Virus record (IMG/VR): IMGVR_UViG_3300021962_000068 | Coordinates: 1-64,000 of that record | Source: a virus | Reading direction: 5' to 3' (one strand) | DNA length: 64,000 nt | Part shown: piece after piece, positions 50,501-58,779 of the stretch | Numbering within the stretch: the stretch's first letter is position 1 | Layout: every line of letters begins with the position of its first letter | Position numbers and translations under genes: made by a program | Notes under the pieces: generated by a model | Databases searched by the model: none | What the model was told of the DNA's origin: nothing | What the model saw: only the letters and a program-made list of their open reading frames with translations

Positions 50501-52087
50501 TACAGCGCCTTGAAATACTTCAATACCTCCGCCTTGCTTAACGCATATATCATAAAATCTATAACTTGTATGTGGTACACTTATGGTAGTATCTCCACTA
50601 GCTTCTTCTGTATACCACGCCGGCGGTGCTGTTAAAACTTTGCTAAAACTTATAATGCTGTTATCACCATTACCAGAAGAAAATACTGCGCTATTATCCC
50701 AAATCCACTCACCTTGTTGATTTTTTTCAGATGTAGTTTGTATTTCTATAACTGCAGTGGTTTCGTTTACTTTACCGGCGTCTCTTCCAGCAACAACTAA
50801 CTCTCTCATGCCCTCTGGAAAATTAAAAACAATATCAATTCTATCAATACTGTTTTGAGTAAATGTTACTTCTCTCCAAGGATTACCGTCTGTACTATTA
50901 TTAACTAGTAATTTAAGTTCTGGAGCCGTTTGCTCTACATCTGAGGGATATCTTTCATTAAATTTTTTAACTTCAACTGAATCTTCTTCTTCACTACCAC
51001 ATAAAGTTATAGGTAGTGGTACACTATCGGGTAAATCTTCAAAATATGCTTTATTTAATTCAACAGTACCTGCACAAATATCATCAATTTCTAGTGGGCC
51101 GAATCCCCAAATAATTAAAAGATTAATTATATTAGAATTTGTTAGTGTTTCGGTATATGGTACAGCACCAAGAATACCCGTATATCTTATTTTTCCTAAA
51201 ACTACAGGAATGGCTCCAAATTTATTCATTTGGTTACCGGCACCATTGAATAAATTTAAACTTTCTGGTGAGCCGGGATCCGGCTGTTGTTGTGGTGGGC
51301 GAATTGGAGCAATAGCATCAACTAGTGCCATACCCACTAGTGTTACTCCTAATTTTGCAACAGTAAATCCTATACCTGTGCCTACTCCGGGTATCATTCC
51401 TGCAAGTTGTGGGGCTGCAGCAACTACTGCAAGCATTAGTATCATTCTAAGAGGATTATCTCCTGTTGGTACTACCTTATATCCTATTTTTTGTCCTGCT
51501 TCTAGTACAGTTGTAGACCACTTATCCTGTGGAATACCAATACCATCAACTACTATTACAAGTTTAGTAGCCAATTTTTTGCTAATTTTATATTTTGTGT
51601 GTACAAAATCAACAAAATTTTGTACTGTAGTGCCCGCAACAGTCCACTCATGAATAATACCAGTTTTTAATGGGTGGGGTGCACCTACTACTTCTACGGT
51701 TTGACTAGTATGTTTAAAAAATCCAACGAATCGTTTTTTCCACTGTGAGCTTTGTAATGAGTCAATTACACTATCTTTACCTTCACGGCTATGTAAAAAT
51801 TTATTATTACCAATATAAATGCCAACGTGTTGCGGTTCACCATAGATATTAAATAAGCATAGATCGCCAACTACAGGACTAGTAGTTTCTAACCAATTAT
51901 TTTTATAACTATTAATTAAACCATGAACTACTGGATCTCTACTACCTGCGTATAGTTCGGCATAGCTTGGTAATTCAATGCCTAGTTCCTGTGCATAGTA
52001 TAGACGAGCCAATCCCCAGCAGTCTATTCCCGTGCTGTCTCTACCGTTTTCTAGATAAGGTAATCCAATATATTTATCGTATGTCAT
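47591..52087 (-). CDS. Tail tip protein: NlpC/P60 peptidase, I-like and J-like parts fused (1498 aa)
   Basis: Residues 1-120 are an NlpC/P60 peptidase with Cys23 (GIDCWGLARLYY), His87 (EPQHVGIYIG) and His99. Residues about 130-260 resemble lambda gpI: a beta-grasp-like part, then the hydrophobic RMILMLAVVAAAPQLAGMIPGVG...VTLVGMALVDAIAP. From about 275 the protein is J-like: FGAIPVVLGKIRYTGILGAVP...DICAGTVELN, the long central tip region with FRVTFPDENNAY, and fibronectin-like repeats at the C-terminus. In lambda these are separate K, I and J proteins. It should seal the tail tip, cut peptidoglycan and contact the receptor. Confidence 0.85.
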   Translation of the reverse strand: MTYDKYIGLPYLENGRDSTGIDCWGLARLYYAQELGIELPSYAELYAGSRDPVVHGLINSYKNNWLETTSPVVGDLCLFNIYGEPQHVGIYIGNNKFLHSREGKDSVIDSLQSSQWKKRFVGFFKHTSQTVEVVGAPHPLKTGIIHEWTVAGTTVQNFVDFVHTKYKISKKLATKLVIVVDGIGIPQDKWSTTVLEAGQKIGYKVVPTGDNPLRMILMLAVVAAAPQLAGMIPGVGTGIGFTVAKLGVTLVGMALVDAIAPIRPPQQQPDPGSPESLNLFNGAGNQMNKFGAIPVVLGKIRYTGILGAVPYTETLTNSNIINLLIIWGFGPLEIDDICAGTVELNKAYFEDLPDSVPLPITLCGSEEEDSVEVKKFNERYPSDVEQTAPELKLLVNNSTDGNPWREVTFTQNSIDRIDIVFNFPEGMRELVVAGRDAGKVNETTAVIEIQTTSEKNQQGEWIWDNSAVFSSGNGDNSIISFSKVLTAPPAWYTEEASGDTTISVPHTSYRFYDICVKQGGGIEVFQGAVTHSLTADPSQEFINNYYAGTSYQELLGNERTWARLPIVPVGFIPIYRICLSTGGYVLSSEQSYLNNWSSTGLVLTYTDNTTTIYDSESIPTTKYAASTKIEITGGKIYNAQEPTITEAKIVPVFDTATNSIPNTTLTGPVSDNWSELLKTSGIWASGGGDIFESETVYFTVTESALYNIEGACDDYGSIFIDGRRALSLPKNGGRSTVSVSLYLQTGTHSLQLVGNNVRYEKGIACKITLVKGTTSNQYAGLNNIITVGTGGYFPKWKDAFNYVYSIKDLPPRQYAVRVRRVNNDREEILDAEDRPQFRKYHKVNLYSMVAYDTSKPPLRQLPRGKLARTVVNVQSSNKVNGQVEGINALVQTVCLDWDRASSEWTVRATNNPASLFRYILTHPANAYNISEADVPSKIDLIALQNWHEYCDTVTYVPGTSTVLKPRLTYNSVLTSTQSIMDTLRSICAAGKASPALVDGKWSVVVDKPREYVVQHFTPHNSWGFESTKILPILPHAFRVTFPDENNAYQTKEIHVYNYGYNSSNAEIYEELQLPGVTNEAQAIHLARWHLAQIKLRPEQYTFNTDFEYLVCSRGDLVRVTHDVPLWGVGSGRIKSIDNTGTAITLNNEVYLETGRTYSILIRTNSISSTNDGSVSKTITTVNQSGYYDEITLTSALPIEVETDNLVLVGELGSESHELIVLKVEPSTNNSAKLTLVDYSPEIYTANLEGELVYDADITTISNTIINSTINSAPNIVNIISERGTSQEISTGIYQTAATLSFTNPTGLSKNAELVQFEIALGSELFTSVASANTYIINKNLGTYTFTGLKTYEIYKVRARYTNSNNTSFGPWSSEYTFTAGAGGIEPSIVESITLDLENTYIVADLSTYGNEPNDFLCYEYRLYRDTGTEDFWDITPNVTNKIDVQRTQTQARFDLLKQANPRISAQGVTYRVACRRVNRNNEYSAESALGTIVIKTIQ

Positions 52088-52611
52088 TAGAATAGTCCTG
52101 GAAAATATTTTGGGGTAAAATTATAACTAGGAAAAGGTTCGCGATTATAGTTAATTAGACTTAATGAAAGAGTAATTGAATTAATATTATATGTAGCACT
52201 TACAATATAAAATCCAGTAAATTCTGCTTCTACATAATCTGGACTACCACTTAGAACTAATTCAATATTTATAGGGGTAGCAGTAGTTAAACTTGAACGA
52301 ATTAATTCAATAGCTTCTCGAGTTACATAATTTAATACAATACTACAGTCTCCGACACCAGAATCATCTTCATTCGGAAGAGTAATTTCTAGAGGTAAGT
52401 ATACATAGTCATTTCCACGACTAGTTACCCCATATATAACTTCTTGATCTGTTGTCGACGCCAAACGGCCCGTAAAACCATTGGCTAGTCTTACGGGCTG
52501 TGCAGGCTGTGTAGGATCTGTAATAGTAAGTAAAGTTATTAGCTGCTCATCAGTTTCCTGAGAAAACATTGCTCTAATAGCATTTGGACTTAGTGTAGTT
52601 AATCGACTCAT
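52087..52611 (-). CDS. Minor tail protein, gpL-like (DUF1833)
   Basis: It carries the DUF1833 pattern: LITLLTITDPTQPAQPVRLANGFTGRL early, YLPLEITLPNEDDSGVGDCSIVLNYV in the middle and FTGFYIVSATYNINSITLSLSLINYNREPFPSYNFTP at the end. This family includes lambda gpL-like tail tip proteins at the hub between tube and tip. It sits between the M-like and tip genes, as in lambda. The start is one base inside the overlap with the M-like gene. Confidence 0.75.
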   Translation of the reverse strand: MSRLTTLSPNAIRAMFSQETDEQLITLLTITDPTQPAQPVRLANGFTGRLASTTDQEVIYGVTSRGNDYVYLPLEITLPNEDDSGVGDCSIVLNYVTREAIELIRSSLTTATPINIELVLSGSPDYVEAEFTGFYIVSATYNINSITLSLSLINYNREPFPSYNFTPKYFPGLF

Positions 52612-52982
52612 GGTAATATTTCAAATTGTGTACTTACTGTCCAATATCCTGGAGCTAAGTAGGTTAAGTCATAGTGCTTATCACCTTGCGGAATTACTCG
52701 TACTTCTATATAAGCGGCATTAGGATCTGTTGGATACCTAGGATTCCTAAAATTAAATCTTAGTACACCTTTTAAAGTGTTTTCTACAAAATCTTCAAAA
52801 ATGGCTACTTCACTAGTAGTCATAATAAATGAAAGATTTAAGTTGCGTGCAGTCTTACTTCTAAAACGTTGTTTGGCGGGGCCACTGTCTGTTTGACTGC
52901 GTATAACATTTACGCCACCAGATTCTGTATAACCTTTTTGGGGTGTTTGAGGAAGTGTAAGGGGCCAAGTAGGAATAGGCAT
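52608..52982 (-). CDS. Minor tail protein, gpM-like (124 aa)
   Basis: The sequence IPTWPLTLPQTPQKGYTESGGVNVIRSQTDSGPAKQRFRS is typical of the lambda gpM-like tail protein, with later LKGVLRFNFRNPRYPTD and a final beta-rich half ending WTVSTQFEILP. The order tape measure, M-like, L-like, tip matches lambda. It joins the tail tube to the tip. Confidence 0.75.
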   Translation of the reverse strand: MPIPTWPLTLPQTPQKGYTESGGVNVIRSQTDSGPAKQRFRSKTARNLNLSFIMTTSEVAIFEDFVENTLKGVLRFNFRNPRYPTDPNAAYIEVRVIPQGDKHYDLTYLAPGYWTVSTQFEILP

Positions 52983-52983
52983 A

Positions 52984-55900
52984 TTATCTCCTTATAGTTG
53001 AAGGTTTGGTGCCATAACTTGATCCCATGGCTCTTTGCATTGGACTATTAGTTCTGGCTACTTCACTTGCAACCATTTCACCAACAATAACTTCAATTTT
53101 ACGATTTCCACTACTGTCAGTAGTTTCTTTAGTTTCTGTTTTAGCTCCACTAAAGTTATTTACAACTACTTCTACGTTTTGAGATTGAGTGTTTTGAGCA
53201 GTTACTCCTAGTCTGCCGCTATTGTCACGAGTTAGTGGCATGATAGCTTCAGGGCCTGCTTCACCCATGAGACCGGTGCCGTTGGCGAACTTGAATAGTG
53301 TAGGTTGTGAAACAACTGAATTTGTAAACAAACCTCCCATTCCAAACTTCTTAACTCCCGCATCATATGCTGCACCTTTAGCCGTTATAGCACCAAGAGA
53401 GATATTAGTATTAGCTTGGTTAGTTAAATTAGCTAAATTAGCACCCTGAGCCATACCATCAAAACCATATGGCGTAATTCCTAAAGCTGTAGCTAAGAAA
53501 TTACCAAACATGCTCGCACCGCCTTCTTTACCACCACTACCTCCAACTAATTTCTGCATTTGTAAACGTATGGTTAGCCTAATAAAATCGCTAATCATTG
53601 AGTCTACTAAGTCTTTGAAATTAAACTTACCAGTTTTAGCAAAATCAGCAATAGCATCGCCCAATTTTTCAAAAGACTGGGATGCAAGATCAGCATACTT
53701 CTTTTGTTGATCGGAAACGGAACCCGTTAATCTAGCATTCTCAATTTTAGCTGCTGTGCTCTCTTTAATAGCCTTTGTAGCATTTTCAGCTGCAACACTT
53801 TCTCTTAACCAAGCTTCTTCAGCAGCTTTTGTAGAATCAAGAGACATATTAGGATCTTTTTCTAACGCTTCTTGATATTTGCGTTGTGCTGTATTAATTT
53901 TATTTTGTAAATCTTCTTGAGCTCTGCTTTGTTCTAATCTAGCTTGCTCAATAGTATAGAGCATAGTTTTATCTTGGATTTCTTGTTCACTGTATCTACT
54001 CAGCCCTGCTAAAGTATCAAATCTTGATTTATCTGCAGTGAGTCGGGCATCTTCTAAGCTACGTTGTGACTGTAATAAGGCTAATCTAGTTTCTTCTTTA
54101 CGATTAATTTCTGCGTAACGTTGATCAATTTCTTTTAGTCGTTCTGCTTCTTTTTGTTTTAGTTCTAGTAATTCTTTTTCGCTCTTTCTTCTAGCATCAT
54201 AACGAACTAAAATTTCTTGCTGTAGTGTATTATTTTGTTTATAAGACTCTAGTAGTTGCCCACTTATACCGAATTCTTTTGCTGCTGCTTCCAGTGCTGC
54301 ACTGTTAACTGATTGTGCTGCTAATTTTCGTCTATCTTTTTCAGTAGTTTTATCAAAGATTTCAGCTTCTACTTTATTAATAGCCTGTAGTTTTTCTAAT
54401 TCACTGGTATAATTATTTATAGAAATTATATCAAGTTTTTGCTTATCTTGATTTAATCTAAAAATTTCTTCTTCAGTTTTTCTAATTTCTATATTGGCTT
54501 TAGCCAGTAATTCCTGATTAGCTAAACGTACTTTTGCTACTTTGTCACTATTTTCAAATTCTTGGCGCTGTGCTCGCGCGGCGGCAGTAGCAACAACACT
54601 TTGAAAGGTAGAACTAGCAAGTGCGGCTTGCTTTACTAGATCAGGTGCTCCCGAAAAAGCATTATTTCCACCAACAAAATCAATACCCGCAGGCGCTTGT
54701 GCTACATTACCAGTACTAACTATTTTTAAACCCTGCTGTAACAAAGCAACTCTTGCATCTAGTACTTGTTGCGAAAAGTTTATATCTTGCTCTAGTGTGC
54801 GGATACGATCAGCAACTTCTGCTTGACGATCCGCCGGTCTACTTTTTAACGATTCTAATAGTTGCTCTTTTTGTACTATACTATTTTGCTCTAGTACAAG
54901 TGAGTTTTGTTCTATTGATTTTATTAAGTTTATGGTTTGATCTAGTTGCTGTTTTTGTAGTTGATTTTCTTTAATTGCTATGTCGTATTCTAGAAATGCT
55001 TTTGGTAGTTCTTCTTGTACTAATCCTACTAAACCTTTTTTGAGAACTAAGTTAGCTTTTTCATACGAAGCACTTAAAGCTATTTCTATTGTTTTGGCAA
55101 ACTGTTGTGCACTAGAAGCTTGTTGTGCCCCTATCTTTTTATAAACTTCTCTTACTTTATCGTCTATAGTTTTAGTATTAAATAGCTCAATACTGGCTAG
55201 TTGAGTCTTATCTTTTTCAATTGTTTCTTTTAGATCTTTCCACGCACTTAGGTCTGCTGCAGTGCTTATCCCAGATGTAAGAGTTGTTTGTTGTGCTTCT
55301 TCTTCTGCTTGTCTGATTCTTTTATTGTATTCTTCTTCATTTTTTAATATTACTTCACGTAATTTACTAGCTGTAGTAAGAGAAGAATTTCTTTGATCGT
55401 ATAACTCATTAATTTCTTTTTGTACGTCTAATAGTGCATTAACAGTATCGGGACCAAACTTTTTAGCAAGATCAGTACTATTTACTAGCTTTCTGAACTC
55501 GTCTAAATTATCAGCACCTTTGGCTAATTCTTTATTTAAATCATTAACATTCTTAAAACCTTGCATAGCCCATTTAGCTATGCCTGTACTAGGCAGTAAA
55601 CTAGTTACTATTCCACTAGCTATTTTAGCAGTTTCTGTTAGCTGATCATTAAAGGCTTTAGTTTCTTCTGTAGCACCTTTAAATTGAGTTGCAATACTTT
55701 TTTGAATATCTGATAATTTTACTAATGTTTCAGGTGAAGCACCCTTTATAGCCTGATTAAATTCCTCAATACTGCTAGTAGCACTAATATTTAATGCTTC
55801 AGATGCTTCTTCCTTAAATTTATATAAAAATTTAGTATTAGATTCTAGTAATTTAAATGCGACTCCAACAGATTCAATAGATTTAACAGCTAGTTCAGCT

Positions 55901-57870
55901 TGGGTTCCGAAGCCAAAAAAGTTTTGTACTGCTTCTGCGGCTTTATACAACCAATTACCGCTACTTAATTCAGCAGTAGCTTTTTTAGTAACCTCGTCAA
56001 AAGATTCTGATAAGGTAAATAGTGCATTTGAAGCAGCGTAAGCTCCTTCTACTGTTCTTTGTGTTCCACGAGAACCATAGTACTCTAATGTTAAGTTTGC
56101 TGCTCTGACCGCTTCAGTTTGTTGTTCAAATGCTTTTTTAGTTGCTTCAATCGCCTCACTATTACCTCTTATTTTTTCATAAACAGTGGCAAGTATAGGA
56201 GCTACCAAGCTAAAAACAGCAATATAAGGACCAAGAGCACTTAATGCTGTACCGATAGCATTACCGATAGTAACAAATGCACCAGCGCCAACTATTCTAA
56301 GTTTATTAAATAAGCCAGATGTTTTAGATGTTTCTTCCTTAGTTTTAGAAAATCCAGCCATTAAGCCGCCTTCTTCTGCAGCTTTTGAAATATCACTTAA
56401 AGATTGTGCCCGTAGAGCACGTTCCTCAGCTCTTTTAGCTATTTGAATTCGTTGCCACTCTTCACTAAACCTTTTAACGGGCTTATCACTAACTGTTTGT
56501 ACTTTTTCTTCTCTAATAGCTAAATCAGCTTTAAGTTTACCCTGCTTATAAACTAAGTCAGCGCGTTGTTTTTCTAAAGCTAAAATTTCTGTTAAAGCTC
56601 TTTTTTCGTCCTCTAGCCTTGCTAAATTTTTGGCTTTGCCACTATCAATTTGTTTTTGTATAGTTTTAATTCTAGAGTCAATAGCCGCTGTTTGCTTAGG
56701 ATCTAAAGGTTCTGTACTAGATATTACTTCTTTTATATTTTTACCGGTGCCTGTAAACGATCTTCCTAGGTCTTTTCTAGTTGAAGCTATCTTTCTATCA
56801 ATACCCGCTAACTCATTAGTATACTCTTCTCCTTGCTTACGCAGTGCAGGTATATCAAATAACTTTTCATGTCTAGCAACAAACGATTCACCAAACTTAG
56901 TGGCTAAATCTCTAGCAGCTTGGGCAGAATCTTTTGCAGTTTCTTGTAAATTCTGTCTCCAGCTAGTTACAGCTGGAATTGCTTGTTTTAATAATAATCC
57001 TGCTATACCAGCAATTACAGTCGTTAATCCAATAGGGCTTTCACTTAGTAATCTAGCTATTGGTGCTATTACAGTATTTATTGCCGATAAACCAACTTGA
57101 GCAATATCTTTAAAACTTGCTAGTAGCTTTTGATAAGGATTAGTTTCAATGTTAATTTCTGAAAACTTTTTATTGCCTTCTTCTAGTACGGCTACTGCGA
57201 ACGCTTGCCTACGCTCAAAGTCGGTAAGTTGACTGCTTGCTTTACCTATTTTTAAAGCATAAGCATCTACTGCTGGTTCAATCTTAGTAAATATTCCAAG
57301 TTCATCTAAGAGTTCAGGCTCTAGTTTAGTGATACCGCGACTAAGCCTACTTACTGCGTCACTTAAGTCTACACCTAGTGCTTGAGATGCTTTTGTAGCT
57401 ACTGAAGCAATTTTTAATGTTTGATCGACACCTAAACCAGCAGATGTAGCTTTAGTTACTGCTTGTGCAGCTTCGCGAAAACTAATAGCACCTTGTGTTA
57501 TTTCGGCGAATCTTTTACTTAAGCCACCTAAGGCTACACCGCTAACGGCACCAAGCTGATCCATACCACGAATCATGTTTGTAGTATCCATGGCATTACT
57601 AAGTGCGGAAAAGGCGGCTTGTGCAGCAAATAAGTTAGCAGCAAAAGTAGCGTAAAGACGGACTAAACCGCCAAGACCTTGGGATTGTTTGGCAAAATCT
57701 CTTCCTGCCGCTCCAGTACCTACTGCACTGCGGGCAACGCCATACTCTTTATTTAGAACTTTTGAACGTTCTAACTCAGAGTTCAATCCTTCAGCATCTT
57801 TTCGACGCTGACGCATTGTATTACCTTGATCTCTCACAGAGAGATTAATATCGATTTGATTACCTGCCAT
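52984..57870 (-). CDS. Tape measure protein (1628 aa)
   Basis: The length and layout are those of a tape measure protein. There is an N-terminal phage tail domain (NLFAAQAAFSALSNAM...MIRGMDQLGAVSGVALGGLSKRFAEI), hydrophobic stretches near residues 265-290 and 535-560, and long coiled coils (820-1420). The C-terminal lambda-H-like end has MGGLFTNSVVSQPTLFKFANGTGLMGEAGPEAIMPLTRD. At 1628 residues the usual rule of about 1.5 angstroms per residue would predict a tail of roughly 240 nm. It has its own promoter upstream (57912-57940). It is chaperoned by G and GT. Confidence 0.92.
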   Translation of the reverse strand: MAGNQIDINLSVRDQGNTMRQRRKDAEGLNSELERSKVLNKEYGVARSAVGTGAAGRDFAKQSQGLGGLVRLYATFAANLFAAQAAFSALSNAMDTTNMIRGMDQLGAVSGVALGGLSKRFAEITQGAISFREAAQAVTKATSAGLGVDQTLKIASVATKASQALGVDLSDAVSRLSRGITKLEPELLDELGIFTKIEPAVDAYALKIGKASSQLTDFERRQAFAVAVLEEGNKKFSEINIETNPYQKLLASFKDIAQVGLSAINTVIAPIARLLSESPIGLTTVIAGIAGLLLKQAIPAVTSWRQNLQETAKDSAQAARDLATKFGESFVARHEKLFDIPALRKQGEEYTNELAGIDRKIASTRKDLGRSFTGTGKNIKEVISSTEPLDPKQTAAIDSRIKTIQKQIDSGKAKNLARLEDEKRALTEILALEKQRADLVYKQGKLKADLAIREEKVQTVSDKPVKRFSEEWQRIQIAKRAEERALRAQSLSDISKAAEEGGLMAGFSKTKEETSKTSGLFNKLRIVGAGAFVTIGNAIGTALSALGPYIAVFSLVAPILATVYEKIRGNSEAIEATKKAFEQQTEAVRAANLTLEYYGSRGTQRTVEGAYAASNALFTLSESFDEVTKKATAELSSGNWLYKAAEAVQNFFGFGTQAELAVKSIESVGVAFKLLESNTKFLYKFKEEASEALNISATSSIEEFNQAIKGASPETLVKLSDIQKSIATQFKGATEETKAFNDQLTETAKIASGIVTSLLPSTGIAKWAMQGFKNVNDLNKELAKGADNLDEFRKLVNSTDLAKKFGPDTVNALLDVQKEINELYDQRNSSLTTASKLREVILKNEEEYNKRIRQAEEEAQQTTLTSGISTAADLSAWKDLKETIEKDKTQLASIELFNTKTIDDKVREVYKKIGAQQASSAQQFAKTIEIALSASYEKANLVLKKGLVGLVQEELPKAFLEYDIAIKENQLQKQQLDQTINLIKSIEQNSLVLEQNSIVQKEQLLESLKSRPADRQAEVADRIRTLEQDINFSQQVLDARVALLQQGLKIVSTGNVAQAPAGIDFVGGNNAFSGAPDLVKQAALASSTFQSVVATAAARAQRQEFENSDKVAKVRLANQELLAKANIEIRKTEEEIFRLNQDKQKLDIISINNYTSELEKLQAINKVEAEIFDKTTEKDRRKLAAQSVNSAALEAAAKEFGISGQLLESYKQNNTLQQEILVRYDARRKSEKELLELKQKEAERLKEIDQRYAEINRKEETRLALLQSQRSLEDARLTADKSRFDTLAGLSRYSEQEIQDKTMLYTIEQARLEQSRAQEDLQNKINTAQRKYQEALEKDPNMSLDSTKAAEEAWLRESVAAENATKAIKESTAAKIENARLTGSVSDQQKKYADLASQSFEKLGDAIADFAKTGKFNFKDLVDSMISDFIRLTIRLQMQKLVGGSGGKEGGASMFGNFLATALGITPYGFDGMAQGANLANLTNQANTNISLGAITAKGAAYDAGVKKFGMGGLFTNSVVSQPTLFKFANGTGLMGEAGPEAIMPLTRDNSGRLGVTAQNTQSQNVEVVVNNFSGAKTETKETTDSSGNRKIEVIVGEMVASEVARTNSPMQRAMGSSYGTKPSTIRR

Positions 57871-57911
57871 AAACCCTCCAGGGGTAATAAATTTTTGCTA
57901 AAGTTTTGATT

Positions 57912-57940
57912 ATTATAACACAAGGGTTTAAATTTGTCAA
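57912..57940 (-). promoter_or_regulatory. Consensus promoter (- strand) for the tape measure and tail tip genes
   Basis: Read on the - strand, TTGACA and TATAAT are separated by exactly 17 bases, a perfect sigma70-type promoter. It lies between a terminator and the tape measure gene, whose start is 35 bases after the predicted transcription start. Confidence 0.8.
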
Positions 57941-57962
57941 CCATATTTTTTAACAACAAAAT

Positions 57963-57991
57963 AGCCCGCTGTACCAAGAGCACAACGGGCT
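57963..57991 (-). terminator. Intrinsic terminator behind the G/GT genes
   Basis: On the - strand, AGCCCGTTGTGC and GTACAGCGGGCT form a long stem with a short loop, followed by ATTTTGTTGTT. It separates the head-tail module from the tape measure module. Confidence 0.8.
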
Positions 57992-57995
57992 TTAA

Positions 57996-58367
57996 CTAAG
58001 GAGTTTTGGTTCTTGATATATTAGATGCTCTAATATTGTCAATCATATTTATTAGAACAAACATGATTTTATATTCGCTTTCAATAACTTCCCAAAACTC
58101 AAATACTTGTTTAATATTGGTTAAATCTTTGCCCATATAAGCACCAGACATAGAATCCCATCTATCTCGAAGATAAGAGTAGATTTCTATAGCTGTCTGG
58201 GCTTGATATGGTAAATCTGAAACTTCTACTGGAATCTCATCTTCAACAGGTTCGGTTCCCATCATTTCGCACATTTCTAAATAGTGCTCTTTTGTTACAC
58301 CACCAACAGATATATTACCTATATAATTTTCTAATTGTTTTTCTAAATCTGTTAGTTGTTGTTCGAA
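57996..58367 (-). CDS. T extension of the tail assembly chaperone (made by -1 frameshift from G)
   Basis: This frame is open upstream to the slippery site A-AAT-TTT (58373 to 58367, - strand) in the end of the G gene. A -1 slip there joins G residues 1-132 to these 123 residues (FEQQLTDLEKQLENYIGN..., ending RASNISRTKTP). The fusion is about 255 aa. Internal ATGs exist (58274), but lambda-type phages make GT only by frameshift. GT brings the tape measure and tube subunits together during tail assembly and is not in the virion. Confidence 0.85.
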   Translation of the reverse strand, partial: FEQQLTDLEKQLENYIGNISVGGVTKEHYLEMCEMMGTEPVEDEIPVEVSDLPYQAQTAIEIYSYLRDRWDSMSGAYMGKDLTNIKQVFEFWEVIESEYKIMFVLINMIDNIRASNISRTKTP

Positions 58368-58762
58368 AAATTTGCTAAGTCAGCAACTTTCTCAGTTACA
58401 AAAGCGTCAAAATCAGAACTGTTCTTCATTAGATACAAAGCATTTTCTTCTGAGTATGCTAGCTCGTCCTCTAGGTCTAAACCTTCTAGATCTACGGGGG
58501 CTAGTTTATCTACATAAGCAAACTTAAGTCCACTCCAACCTTTTACTGCATTTTCTACATACAGTTTTAAGAAAGTATCTTCATCAAATTCTTCGGTTGG
58601 TTGACGATTTTTATATACAGTTTTTGTTGCTTTTTTTCTAATACTTATCAAGGTCTCGCGACTGATAAAGTTTAGGGAAAGTTTAAAATCTGGGTAACCA
58701 GGATACTCTACTTGTACACTTTTTGATGCAACAAGTAGATTCTTTAGTGAAACTGTTGACAT
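58352..58762 (-). CDS. Tail assembly chaperone G (136 aa)
   Basis: It lies between the tail tube and tape measure genes, the standard place for the G chaperone. The sequence is acidic and mostly helical (FISRETLISIRKKATKTVYK, LDLEDELAYSEENALYLMKN). It ends ...ADLANFSNNN; seven bases of its end, A-AAT-TTT, form a canonical slippery heptamer for making the longer GT form. ATG is preceded by AAAGGAATTAA. Confidence 0.85.
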   Translation of the reverse strand: MSTVSLKNLLVASKSVQVEYPGYPDFKLSLNFISRETLISIRKKATKTVYKNRQPTEEFDEDTFLKLYVENAVKGWSGLKFAYVDKLAPVDLEGLDLEDELAYSEENALYLMKNSSDFDAFVTEKVADLANFSNNN

Positions 58763-58779
58763 TTAATTCCTTTTAATTA

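Noticed and set aside
57996-58274. Independent 92-residue gene starting at 58274
   Set aside because: The frame is open further upstream to a slippery heptamer in the G gene, so it is the T part of a frameshift product.
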